Assembly: GCA_949283255.1 (NCBI GenBank)
Contig: CASDRS010000014.1
Span: forward strand, 1-64,000
Reading direction: 5' to 3'
DNA: 64,000 bases
Source of the DNA: an uncultured bacterium
GTDB taxonomy: Bacteria > Cyanobacteriota > Vampirovibrionia > Gastranaerophilales > Gastranaerophilaceae
In this document: one piece after another, positions 43,532-52,246 of the stretch
Position numbering within the stretch: position 1 is the first letter of the stretch
Layout of the letters: each line of letters opens with the position of its first letter
Made by a program: the position numbers and the translations under genes
Notes under the pieces: model-generated
The model's input: only the letters and a program-made list of their open reading frames with translations
What the model was told of the DNA's origin: nothing
The model's database searches: none

Positions 43532-44281
43532 TTACATAATATTATCAAGTCCGTATACGAAATCATTCGCACTTACAACGTGTCTTACAGCAAGCAAAAC
43601 TCCTTGCATATAACATTTTCTGTCCATTGAATCGTGTCTTATCTTAAATATTTGTCCGCTTGAGCCGAAAATAACTTCCTGAGACGCAATATACCCTGGC
43701 ATTCTAACCGAATGTATATGAATATCAGCATAAGAAACTCCGCCTCTTGCGCCTTCTATTGTTTCCTTTTCAGGACAATTTCCCTTAACAAAACTATCTT
43801 TTGCCTCTGCCATCATCATCGCAGTTTTTATAGCAGTACCTGATGGAGCATCCTTTTTCTGATTGTGATGAAGCTCAATAATTTCAGCATTATCAAAATA
43901 TTTTGCAGCCTGCTTTGCAAACATCATCATCAAAACAGCACCGGTAGAAAAATTAGGAGCAATCAAACATCCTGTCTTTTTCTCCGCAGATAAATTTTTC
44001 AAATACTCAATCTCTTCATCCTTTAAACCTGTCGTTCCAATTACAATTTTTATTCCGTTATTCAAACAATATTTTGCATTTTCAAAAATAGAAGCCGGCT
44101 GAGTAAAATCAACAAGAACATCAATATCACAAACTCGACAAGCATCCTCAATAGATTGATAAGTTCCGCTGCCTGCAATATCAATTTTTGCAACCAACTC
44201 CATTCCTTCAGCCTGCTCAACAGCAGCACAAACTTCCGTACCCATTTTGCCAAGAGCACCGCAAACCGCAACTTTTATCAT
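43532..44281 (-). CDS. dapB: 4-hydroxy-tetrahydrodipicolinate reductase
   Basis: Reduces HTPA in lysine and meso-diaminopimelate synthesis, feeding peptidoglycan. 249 aa. GALGKMG (NAD(P)-binding), GTTG, and ELHHNQKKDAPSGTA with the catalytic His and Lys. ATG 44279-44281 gives the usual IKVAVCGA N-terminus, with GAGGG 5 nt upstream. The neighbouring unit (42643-43437) runs the same way but is separated by 94 nt. Confidence 0.95.
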   Translation of the reverse strand: MIKVAVCGALGKMGTEVCAAVEQAEGMELVAKIDIAGSGTYQSIEDACRVCDIDVLVDFTQPASIFENAKYCLNNGIKIVIGTTGLKDEEIEYLKNLSAEKKTGCLIAPNFSTGAVLMMMFAKQAAKYFDNAEIIELHHNQKKDAPSGTAIKTAMMMAEAKDSFVKGNCPEKETIEGARGGVSYADIHIHSVRMPGYIASQEVIFGSSGQIFKIRHDSMDRKCYMQGVLLAVRHVVSANDFVYGLDNIM

Positions 44282-44372
44282 CATATCCCTCACTTTCATC
44301 TCTTATTAAATCAAATTGTAGCACAGACAAACACAATATGCCCACACTCTTAATAATAAGAAATAAACACTT

Positions 44373-44446
44373 GCAAAAGAAGTTTTAGTGTAATAATATT
44401 TATGTACGAAAGTTTTATGGCTTTGGTATGCCTGAAACTTTTTTGT
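44373..44446 (+). promoter_or_regulatory. Promoter and terminator-like leader of rpmI-rplT
   Basis: TTGCAA (44373-44378), 17-bp spacer, TAATAT (44396-44401), then in the leader AAAGTTT (44409-44415) with an inner GGC pairs with GCC and AAACTTT (44435-44441), followed by T's. It looks like a transcription attenuator just before the ribosome binding site AAAGGAG (about 44463). L20 is known to repress this operon in other bacteria; that this leader binds L20 is inferred. Confidence 0.5.
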
Positions 44447-44475
44447 AACTACTTAACTTAATAAAGGAGAAGAAA

Positions 44476-44685
44476 ATGCCAAAATTAAAAACACACAGAT
44501 CTGCTGCAAAACGTTACAAAGTAACAGCAACAGGCAAAATCCAAAAAAGACAAGCAGGTATCGGACACTTGCTCCAACACAAATCAGGATCTAGAAAACG
44601 TAGAATTTTCAAGATGATTGATGTATCTGAAACACACGTTAAACTGGTATCTAAAGAGTTACCATACAAGAAGTATTCAAGATAG
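44476..44685 (+). CDS. rpmI: 50S ribosomal protein L35
   Basis: 69 aa, very basic. PKLKTHRSAAKRYKVTATGKIQKRQAG and the KSGSRKRR block are typical. It follows AAAGGAG. infC, which normally precedes rpmI, is missing from the window. Cotranscribed with rplT (12-nt gap). Confidence 0.97.
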   Translation: MPKLKTHRSAAKRYKVTATGKIQKRQAGIGHLLQHKSGSRKRRIFKMIDVSETHVKLVSKELPYKKYSR

Positions 44686-44697
44686 GAGCAGTGAAAG

Positions 44698-45048
44698 ATG
44701 AGAATTAAACGCGGAAATGTAAGTCGCAAAAGACATAAAAAGATATTAAAACTTGCTAAAGGATTTATTGGCGCAAGAAGCAGAATATTCAAGGTAGCTA
44801 ATACCGCTGTTATGAAAGCATTGAAATATGCATACAGAGACAGACGCACCAACAAGAGAAATATGCGCAGACTTTGGATTGTAAGAATCAATGCTGCAGT
44901 AAGAGAACGCGGAATGAGCTATTCAAGATTTGTTAACGCTTGCAAAAAAGCTAACATTCTTGTAAACAGAAAAATGCTTGCAGAACTTGCTGTAAACGAT
45001 AAAGAAGCTTTTGATGTAGTATTTGAAGCTGCTAAAGCTGCAAAATAA
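44698..45048 (+). CDS. rplT: 50S ribosomal protein L20
   Basis: 116 aa. [27 protein letters not shown]-type N-terminus (seen as [17 protein letters not shown]) and [12 protein letters not shown]-like block ([15 protein letters not shown]). Ribosome assembly protein, and translational repressor of its own operon in other bacteria. Confidence 0.97.
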   Translation: MRIKRGNVSRKRHKKILKLAKGFIGARSRIFKVANTAVMKALKYAYRDRRTNKRNMRRLWIVRINAAVRERGMSYSRFVNACKKANILVNRKMLAELAVNDKEAFDVVFEAAKAAK

Positions 45049-45070
45049 ATCTATAGGATTTTAACAATAA

Positions 45071-45106
45071 AAACACTCGAGAAAATAAAAAACTCGAGTG
45101 TTTTTT
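45071..45106 (+). terminator. Terminator of rpmI-rplT
   Basis: ACACTCGAG (45073-45081), GC-poor loop, CTCGAGTGT (45093-45101), then T6. Confidence 0.9.
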
Positions 45107-45188
45107 GTTACAAATTGTAATAAAATCCCAAAATTCAGCAATTACAACGCTCAAAGAAACTTTATTAAAGTAGGTAGATTATTAGTGT

Positions 45189-45197
45189 TGGTAAAAT
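45189..45197 (+). promoter_or_regulatory. Extended -10 of the 150-aa gene
   Basis: TGGTAAAAT (45189-45197), 13 nt before ATG 45211. The predicted leader is about 7 nt; GGGAAAAG overlaps that leader. Confidence 0.5.
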
Positions 45198-45210
45198 TTG
45201 GGAAAAGAAA

Positions 45211-45663
45211 ATGGATTTTAATGACGACTTTTTAAAACCTGTTATGTACAGAGACATAATGAGTGCAGCAAATACGCCTATGGGAGCATCGTTAGGCGGA
45301 ATATACGGCGGACTTCCTGGAATGTACCCGACAAACCTTCTTGGCGGAATGACAATGCCTCAAGGATTAAAGGAAGATACTTTCCAAAGTTATCAAAAGC
45401 GTCAACAAAAAGACTTGAATTTTATTAAAAAAACACTTCTTGTCCTTGGTGGCCTTGTGGTTCTTGACTTGATGAAATTCAGAGGACTTAAGAATGTATT
45501 CTCAAAAATAGGTAACAGCGGATTTATGACGAAGATAAAGAACTTCTTTAAACCTGCAAGCAGCGCTGCATCTACAGCAGCTTCAAGTGCCGCTTCAACA
45601 GCAAGAAGTACTGCATCTGGTATAAAAGGCTGGTGGCAAAGAACTTTTTCTCGCAGACCGTAA
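45211..45663 (+). CDS. Uncharacterised membrane-associated protein with Ala/Ser-rich tail
   Basis: 150 aa. The N-terminal ~50 residues are Gly/Met/Pro-rich and flexible. A hydrophobic helix (about 73-90, LLVLGGLVVLDLM) is flanked by basic residues, and the C-terminal ~40 residues are an Ala/Ser/Thr repeat (SSAASTAASSAASTARSTASG) followed by a Trp- and Arg-rich end. No family recognised. It has no signal peptide. It may insert in or coat the inner membrane; nothing else is apparent from context. Confidence 0.55.
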   Translation: MDFNDDFLKPVMYRDIMSAANTPMGASLGGIYGGLPGMYPTNLLGGMTMPQGLKEDTFQSYQKRQQKDLNFIKKTLLVLGGLVVLDLMKFRGLKNVFSKIGNSGFMTKIKNFFKPASSAASTAASSAASTARSTASGIKGWWQRTFSRRP

Positions 45664-45721
45664 AATCTTCACAAAATTAAACTCCTGTGATAGGATAAAA
45701 TAAAAAAACAGGAGGATAATT

Positions 45722-46222
45722 ATGGCGAAAGATTGCAGTTTTGATGTAGTTTCGGAATTTGATAAACAAGAGCTTGTAAACGCTGTTGATCAAGTAAAAA
45801 GAGAGGTAACTTCCCGCTTTGACCTTAAAGACAGCAATTCTGAAATTGAGCTTGAAGGAGATAAATCAATTACAATCACAACCAGTGATGATATGAAGTT
45901 GCGAAATATCTATGACATTTTGCAATCCAAGCTTGTAAAGAGAAATCTAAACATTAGGATTTTGGATCCTCAACCTATTGAAAATGCACTTGGAGGCAGA
46001 ATAAGAAGAGTATACAACCTTAAAAAAGGACTAACTCAAGAATTGGCAAAAAAGATTGTAGCAGATATTAAGGATTCAAAAATCAAAGTTCAGGCCTCAA
46101 TTCAGGGCGATCAGGTTAGAGTCTCCGGTAAAGACAAAGATAACTTGCAAGAAGTAATCAAAATGCTTCGAGGTAATGAAGAAAAATACGATTATCCGCT
46201 GCAATTTACAAATTACAGATAA
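45722..46222 (+). CDS. yajQ: YajQ-family nucleotide-binding protein
   Basis: 166 aa, UPF0234. The N-terminal CSFDVVSEFDKQELVNAVDQ and DLKDS are conserved; ferredoxin-like double domain. Members bind c-di-GMP or tRNA-like ligands in some species. GGAGGATAAT precedes the ATG. Followed by mfd (23-nt gap), which has its own -10. Confidence 0.9.
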   Translation: MAKDCSFDVVSEFDKQELVNAVDQVKREVTSRFDLKDSNSEIELEGDKSITITTSDDMKLRNIYDILQSKLVKRNLNIRILDPQPIENALGGRIRRVYNLKKGLTQELAKKIVADIKDSKIKVQASIQGDQVRVSGKDKDNLQEVIKMLRGNEEKYDYPLQFTNYR

Positions 46223-46230
46223 TCATTTTG

Positions 46231-46239
46231 TGTTAAAAT
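46231..46239 (+). promoter_or_regulatory. Extended -10 promoter giving a leaderless mfd mRNA
   Basis: TGTTAAAAT (46231-46239) ends 6 nt before ATG 46246. No ribosome binding site lies between. Confidence 0.6.
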
Positions 46240-46245
46240 ACCTGT

Positions 46246-49200
46246 ATGTTCACATTAGATAATTTAGATAATGAGAGTTTTGAGCTTTTCAGCCACAACG
46301 TGAAGAGCGGGATTCCGTTTGCGGTAACAGGACTTGTCACCCTTTTAAGGCTTTTTCTTGTAGACAAAACACACAAGATAACAAAGAAAAAAGTCTTATT
46401 TGTAACCTCAAGTGAACAGAATGCTCTGAAATACCAAAATGACTTGATGAAAGCTTATGGAGCTCCATCTCAAATATTGCCGTTTCAAAACATATCAATG
46501 TACGAAACTGTAATCTCCAATAAATATGACTATTCTGACCAGATAAAAGTTTTATTGGAAAAACCGGATATCGTTATAGCTCCTGTTAAAGTTTTGCTCG
46601 AGAAATTTCCGACAAAAGAATTTATTGAAAAAAATTCTATCCACCTAAAATTAGGGGATGAAATTAATCAAAAAGAATTTGCTCAAAAACTCGTAACACT
46701 TGGCTATAAACGCTCTACTATGGTCAGTGATATTACGGAATTCAGCATCAGAGGCGATATTATCGATGTTTTTTCTTTAGATAAAAAGCCTGTGAGAATT
46801 GAACTTTGGGGAGATGAAATTGTTGATTTAAGGTATTTTGATAACGAAACCCAAAAATCAATAGAAAAAATAAAAGAAGTAACTATCTTGCCTGCATACA
46901 AATTTATAGCAGAAGATAACAAGGGATTATCCGAAGAAGAAGGCTATTTTGAAGGGATAGAGGTATATCAAAGTTTTTATAACCCTGAACTTATCAGTGT
47001 TTTAGACTATTTTAGCGATTACATAATTGTAACTGATGAGACAGCAGAAGTAATGGCAAAATACGAATTTTTTGACCAAAACTTTGAACAGCAATACCAA
47101 GAGAACAGAAAACTTGAACTGATTAAAGAATTAAAAGAGCGAAATCATATAACATACGAAGAATTTATCCGAAAAATGGCACGATTTATGCGTGTCGGAC
47201 TGGACAATTTTTTGGATAGCGAAGTTGAGGAAATTGTTGAATTTAACACACTTCCTGTCAGAAACTTTACTGCAAACTTTGACGAAATCGCACAATTCAT
47301 AAAAGACAGCGCAGGCTACAATATAATTATTGCAACAGATTATCCGGACAGAGTAAAAGAGATTTTATCTGAAAGAGAAATATACACAGGTATAACTTAT
47401 ACAGAAAGTATAGCATCTCATGGCGGAGTTTTAGAGGATTTTAAAACAATAATCTTAACAGACAGAGAACTATTCAACAAACGTAATAAGGAAATCACAT
47501 CTTCAAAGCGCTCTTACTACAAAGAAAAACCAGAATACATTGAAAACATCAACGACATAAAAGAAGGTGAATATGTAGTACATTCTATCCACGGGGTCGG
47601 GATATACAGAGGGCTCTCACAGCAAGAGATTGACGGGCAGTTAAAAGATTATCTGACCATAGAATACGCAAGCAAAGACAAACTTCATATCCCTGCAGAA
47701 CAAATCAATTTGCTTTGCAGATACAGGGGTTCAGGCTCAGTAAAACCTAAACTTTCCAGAATGGGCGGAAAAGATTGGGAAAACACAAAAGCAAGAGTTA
47801 AGAAAGAAGTCGAACAAGTAGCTTATGACCTTCTAAGGCTTTATGCACGGCGAAAAATGCAGAAAGGTATACAGTTTCTTCCGGATACTAATTGGCAAGT
47901 AGAGATGGAAGAGGCATTTGAATATACCGAAACCCCAGATCAAATGAAGGCAATAGTCGATGTAAAGAATGATATGGAAAGTGAAAACCCTATGGACAGA
48001 CTTATATGCGGAGATGTAGGGTTTGGTAAAACCGAAGTTGCCATGAGGGGGATTTTTAAAGCCGTTACTTCGGGCAAACAAGTTGCGGTTGTAGTCCCGA
48101 CAACGATTTTAGCGTTACAGCATTTTCAGACAATGAGCGAAAGATTTAGACCTTTTGGGGTTACGGTAGAACTTCTTTCAAGATTTAGGAGCGCAAAAGA
48201 ACAAAAAGAAACCGTAAAACACCTTGCAACAGGGCAATGTGATGTTGTTATCGGCACACACAGGTTATTACAAGACGGGATAGTTTTCAAAGATTTAGGC
48301 TTACTGGTAATCGATGAAGAACATCGCTTTGGAGTAAGGCACAAAGAAAAACTTAAACAACTCAGAGAAAATATTGACGTTATAACAATGTCTGCAACCC
48401 CTATTCCAAGAACGCTATATATGTCATTATCAGGTATAAAGGACATGTCCGTCATCAACACCCCGCCGAAAAACAGACTCCCTATCAAAACCTTTGTCGG
48501 AGTTTGGAACGAAAATATGGTTAAAAATGCTATTGTGCATGAACTTGACCGAGAAGGACAGGTTTTCTATCTATACAACAGAGTTGAAACCATTGAAGAA
48601 TTCAGACTACAACTGCAAAAGCTTGTACCAAATGCCAGAATTGCAGTTGGGCATGGGCAAATGGACGAAAAACAGTTAGAACAAGTTATTATAGACTTTG
48701 CAAACCACGAATATGATGTTCTTTTGGCAACAACAATTATTGAAAACGGTATAGACATCCCGAATGCAAACACAATGATAATACATGATGCAGACAGATT
48801 TGGGCTGGCACAATTATATCAACTCCGAGGAAGAGTAGGAAGAAGCCAGAGACAAGCTTATTGCTATTGCTTCTACAGAAGATCAAAAGAAATGACAAAG
48901 GAAGCAATTGCAAGATTAAAGGCAATCAAAGAATTTACAACACTCGGAAGCGGATATCAAATAGCACTCAGAGACGTTGAAATAAGAGGGGTCGGAAATA
49001 TCTTAGGAACGAAACAGCACGGGCATATGATAAATGTAGGTTTTGACACATATTGCCAACTGCTTGAGGAAACCGTACATGAACTTCAAGGTGAACATAT
49101 AGACGAACAAGTTTCAACGATTGTAGATATAAACGTAACAGCCTACATTCCTGACGAGTGGGTCGGTTCAAAAGAACAAAAAATGATAGAATATAAACGT

Positions 49201-49593
49201 TTGGCGGATGTAAAAAATGATGTTGAACTGGATTATATTACAGAAGAGTGGAAAGACCGATTTGCAAAACCGCCGGAAAGCGTTGAAAATTTAATAAAAC
49301 TAATACGCTTAAGACTTGCAGCGAGCGACGTAAAGATTTCCGCAATAAGAGAAACAAGTGACAACATAAGAATTTATACTCCATACAGTCAACCTGAATG
49401 GAAACTGATTCAACCTCACTTGCCTTCAGAAATTCTAAAGAAAATCAAATTTACTCTAGCACCGGCATCCTGCCAAGAAGGCTGCTCTATCATACTACTT
49501 AACAATTCTTATATGAATTTTGATGAAGTATTTAACATTTTAACAGATTTGTTTTATTATATTCATAAAGTTAGTCACGATTACTCAAAATAA
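46246..49593 (+). CDS. mfd: Transcription-repair coupling factor
   Basis: Removes RNA polymerase stalled at lesions and recruits UvrA. 1115 aa, close to E. coli's 1148. An N-terminal UvrB-like region (about 1-330), the RNAP-interacting domain (around 440-500, including EGEYVVHSIHGVGIYRGL), then an SF2 translocase: Walker A GDVGFGKTEVAMR, DEEHRFG, SATPIPRTL and the GRVGRSQRQAY motif, and a C-terminal D7 domain. Its partner uvrC is at 10.8 kb. Its own -10 lies 6 nt before the ATG, so it need not be read through from yajQ. Confidence 0.96.
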   Translation: MFTLDNLDNESFELFSHNVKSGIPFAVTGLVTLLRLFLVDKTHKITKKKVLFVTSSEQNALKYQNDLMKAYGAPSQILPFQNISMYETVISNKYDYSDQIKVLLEKPDIVIAPVKVLLEKFPTKEFIEKNSIHLKLGDEINQKEFAQKLVTLGYKRSTMVSDITEFSIRGDIIDVFSLDKKPVRIELWGDEIVDLRYFDNETQKSIEKIKEVTILPAYKFIAEDNKGLSEEEGYFEGIEVYQSFYNPELISVLDYFSDYIIVTDETAEVMAKYEFFDQNFEQQYQENRKLELIKELKERNHITYEEFIRKMARFMRVGLDNFLDSEVEEIVEFNTLPVRNFTANFDEIAQFIKDSAGYNIIIATDYPDRVKEILSEREIYTGITYTESIASHGGVLEDFKTIILTDRELFNKRNKEITSSKRSYYKEKPEYIENINDIKEGEYVVHSIHGVGIYRGLSQQEIDGQLKDYLTIEYASKDKLHIPAEQINLLCRYRGSGSVKPKLSRMGGKDWENTKARVKKEVEQVAYDLLRLYARRKMQKGIQFLPDTNWQVEMEEAFEYTETPDQMKAIVDVKNDMESENPMDRLICGDVGFGKTEVAMRGIFKAVTSGKQVAVVVPTTILALQHFQTMSERFRPFGVTVELLSRFRSAKEQKETVKHLATGQCDVVIGTHRLLQDGIVFKDLGLLVIDEEHRFGVRHKEKLKQLRENIDVITMSATPIPRTLYMSLSGIKDMSVINTPPKNRLPIKTFVGVWNENMVKNAIVHELDREGQVFYLYNRVETIEEFRLQLQKLVPNARIAVGHGQMDEKQLEQVIIDFANHEYDVLLATTIIENGIDIPNANTMIIHDADRFGLAQLYQLRGRVGRSQRQAYCYCFYRRSKEMTKEAIARLKAIKEFTTLGSGYQIALRDVEIRGVGNILGTKQHGHMINVGFDTYCQLLEETVHELQGEHIDEQVSTIVDINVTAYIPDEWVGSKEQKMIEYKRLADVKNDVELDYITEEWKDRFAKPPESVENLIKLIRLRLAASDVKISAIRETSDNIRIYTPYSQPEWKLIQPHLPSEILKKIKFTLAPASCQEGCSIILLNNSYMNFDEVFNILTDLFYYIHKVSHDYSK

Positions 49594-49611
49594 AAAGAAA
49601 GAGAGAGTTTG

Positions 49612-50775
49612 ATGAAGGGAAAAAAATTATTGGCAACGATTGCAGTGTCAGCTATTTTGTTTAGCGGCTGCGGTTTAAAATCGGTCCAAACAATTATTAA
49701 GGTTAACAATACAAAGATTTCTCAAGCACAGTTTGACCAGATTTTTGACAGAGAAGCAAATTCAGGTGCAATGGCTCAATTAGGCATTGACCTTAAAAAC
49801 GGCAAAAATGATTTTATGTACAACTTAGTAAAAAGCAGAGTTGTAAATGAACTTGTTATAAAAGCTTTGTTAGACGAAGAAATGGACAAGAGAAACATCA
49901 AAGTTTCAAATGCTGATATGGAAGAAGCTATCAAAACTATAGTTGACAAAGTAGGTTCTAAAGAACAGTTAGACAAAATGCTAAAAGAAAGCGGCGTTAG
50001 TGCAAATGACTTCAAAAAAGATTTGAAAGAACAAGTTAGAATGAAGAAATTGGCAGAAACTCTCGGAAATGCAGATGTATCTGATTCTGAAGTTAGAGCT
50101 TTCTATAACAAATACATTGACAAGTTCAAATATCCTGAACAAGTAAGAGCTTCTCATATACTTATTGCAGTAAATCCTCAAGAAATGACAGAAGTTGTAA
50201 AATCAGCTCCTGAAAATGCAAAATTATCAGAATCTGAAATTCAAGCAAAAGTAAATCAAGAAATTGCTGCAAAAGAAGCTAAAGCAAAAGAATTGTACAC
50301 AAAAGCAAAAAATGATCCGGCATCATTTGCAAAATTAGCAAAAGAAAATTCTGAAGATCCGACATCAGCAGAAAAGGGCGGAGAATTAGGATTCTTTGCT
50401 AAGAACGAAATGGTTCCTGAATTTGCAAATGCAGCATTCAGCGCAAAACCAAATACAGTAGTTGGCCCTGTAAAATCTCAATACGGCTACCATATTATTT
50501 TGGTAAAAGACAGAAGAGCAGCAGGTCAAGAACCGTTTGAAAAAGTTAAGAACAGTATCAAAGATTTCTTGGTTAACCAAAAACAACTGGCACAAATCGA
50601 CAGACTTGTTGAATCTTTGAAAAAGAATGCAAAAATTGAATATGTAAATAAGGATTATGATCCTGAAAATATTCAAAAGAAAGTTCAAGAAAGCATTCAA
50701 AAAAGTGGCGAAACAGCAAAAAAACTTAAAGAAGAACACGACAAGAACGCGAAAAAACAACCTGCTAAAAAATAA
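49612..50775 (+). CDS. PrsA/SurA-type peptidyl-prolyl isomerase lipoprotein
   Basis: 387 aa. A lipoprotein signal peptide ends in the lipobox FSGC with Cys20, so it should be anchored in the envelope. SurA_N-like helices (about 25-150) are followed by a parvulin domain (ASHILIAVNP ... to about 290) with ENSEDPTSAEKGGELGFFAKNEMVPEF and GPVKSQYGYHIILV, and a Lys-rich helical tail. Helps fold exported proteins. ATG 49612 is preferred over TTG 49609 since GAGAGAG precedes it. 18 nt after mfd; likely cotranscribed. Confidence 0.9.
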   Translation: MKGKKLLATIAVSAILFSGCGLKSVQTIIKVNNTKISQAQFDQIFDREANSGAMAQLGIDLKNGKNDFMYNLVKSRVVNELVIKALLDEEMDKRNIKVSNADMEEAIKTIVDKVGSKEQLDKMLKESGVSANDFKKDLKEQVRMKKLAETLGNADVSDSEVRAFYNKYIDKFKYPEQVRASHILIAVNPQEMTEVVKSAPENAKLSESEIQAKVNQEIAAKEAKAKELYTKAKNDPASFAKLAKENSEDPTSAEKGGELGFFAKNEMVPEFANAAFSAKPNTVVGPVKSQYGYHIILVKDRRAAGQEPFEKVKNSIKDFLVNQKQLAQIDRLVESLKKNAKIEYVNKDYDPENIQKKVQESIQKSGETAKKLKEEHDKNAKKQPAKK

Positions 50776-50796
50776 AATCTTAAGTATAAAGATAAA

Positions 50797-50827
50797 AAAG
50801 ACCGGATTATAAAATCCGGTCTTTTTT
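50797..50827. terminator. Bidirectional terminator
   Basis: AAAGACCGGATT (50797-50808), ATAA loop, AATCCGGTCTTT (50813-50824) flanked by A- and T-tracts. Shared by the isomerase gene and the convergent GlcD-type gene. Confidence 0.9.
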
Positions 50828-50860
50828 TATAATCACTAATTATAAAATCAGCTATAGTAA

Positions 50861-52246
50861 TTAAAATATTTTATATGGATTAAGAATGTTATCCGGGTCA
50901 AAAGTTTTCTTAATCAATCTCATATAATCAAGAGCAACTCCATTAATAACCTTAGAGATATGCTCTCTTTTTTCTGCACCAATACCGTGTTCGCCTGATA
51001 AAATGCCACCTAATCTGGCAGTCAAGTCGTAAATCTCAGACTTAGCAAGCTTGAACCTTCTATACTCATCCTCATCATTATAATCAATAGGAATTTGAGG
51101 ATGAACACTGCCATCTCCTACATGACCGACAAGGCATGCCGTAAGATTATATTTCTCACAAATTTTTCTAATCCCGAGAATAAGTTTTGCCAAATTTTCT
51201 CTCGGAACAATGACATCATCCGTCGTAACATTAGGTTTTAATTTTGCGCAAGCACCCATAGAAGAACGTCTTGCGGTCCAAATTCTCTCATACTCTTCAT
51301 CATTATGCGAAACATCAATCTGAGAAGCATTACAACGATGTAGAATATCTTCTATAATTTTTTGCTGATACTCAATAGCGCTCTCAAATCCATCTACTTC
51401 TATGACTAAAGCGCAATCTTTATCACACAAAAGCCCCGCAGGATAAAACTTTTCAACCGTTTGAATAGCATTTTTGTCCATAAAATCAATAGTTGCAGGA
51501 AAAACTTTTTGCTCGATTATCATATTTACAGCTTGAATAGCACCATCAACCGTATCAAAATATGCCATCAAAACTTTTTTAGCTTCAGGCTTAGGGATTA
51601 ATTTCAATGTAGCTTCTGTCACAACCCCCAAAGTACCTTCTGAGCCTATAAACAGAGGTGAAAGGTTATAACCCGTAGCATTCTTTACTGTATTAGAACC
51701 TGTTCTTAATATACGACCGTCAGCCATCACAACCTGCAAATCAAGAACATAATCTTTAGTCGTACCATACTTAAAAGACTTAGCACCACCAGAAGCCTGA
51801 GCAATACTCCCCCCGACAGTCGAAACCTTCAAATTGGAAGGATCAGGCGGATAAAAAAGTCCGACATCTTCGACAGCCTTCTGAAGATCTCCAAGTACAA
51901 CACCCGGCTGAACTCTCGCCATCATATTTTCAGGATTTATATCTAAAATTTTATTCATCTTAGAAAAATTCAAAATAATCCCGCCATGTACGACCCTGCA
52001 AGCTCCGACAACATTAGTACCCGCTCCGCGACAAATTACAGGGATTTTATAACGTCTTGCATTATTTATAACCCTCTGAACTTCCTCAACAGTTTTCACA
52101 AAAACAACTGCATCTGGAAGATTCTTCACTTCTTTTGAATTGGAAGCGTCTTGAGCATAAGCGTAGCATTCCTCGACTGTAGTTAGAACATTTTCGGGGC
52201 TTAGTGTTTTTTTTAGTTCTTTAATTAGAGGTTTGCTATTCAACAT
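50861..52246 (-). CDS. FAD-linked oxidase, GlcD family
   Basis: 461 aa. FAD-binding PCMH-type domain (about 40-220): RGAGTNVVGACRVVHGG, PPDPSNLKVSTVGGSIAQASGGAK, then FAD-oxidase C-terminal domain ending GEHGIGAEKREHISK. Oxidises glycolate, D-lactate or a related 2-hydroxyacid, usually feeding electrons onward through an Fe-S partner (GlcF/LutA type). No such partner is in the window. It overlaps the start of... the end of the giant coiled-coil gene upstream by 11 nt, so translation of the two is coupled. Confidence 0.9.
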   Translation of the reverse strand: MLNSKPLIKELKKTLSPENVLTTVEECYAYAQDASNSKEVKNLPDAVVFVKTVEEVQRVINNARRYKIPVICRGAGTNVVGACRVVHGGIILNFSKMNKILDINPENMMARVQPGVVLGDLQKAVEDVGLFYPPDPSNLKVSTVGGSIAQASGGAKSFKYGTTKDYVLDLQVVMADGRILRTGSNTVKNATGYNLSPLFIGSEGTLGVVTEATLKLIPKPEAKKVLMAYFDTVDGAIQAVNMIIEQKVFPATIDFMDKNAIQTVEKFYPAGLLCDKDCALVIEVDGFESAIEYQQKIIEDILHRCNASQIDVSHNDEEYERIWTARRSSMGACAKLKPNVTTDDVIVPRENLAKLILGIRKICEKYNLTACLVGHVGDGSVHPQIPIDYNDEDEYRRFKLAKSEIYDLTARLGGILSGEHGIGAEKREHISKVINGVALDYMRLIKKTFDPDNILNPYKIF

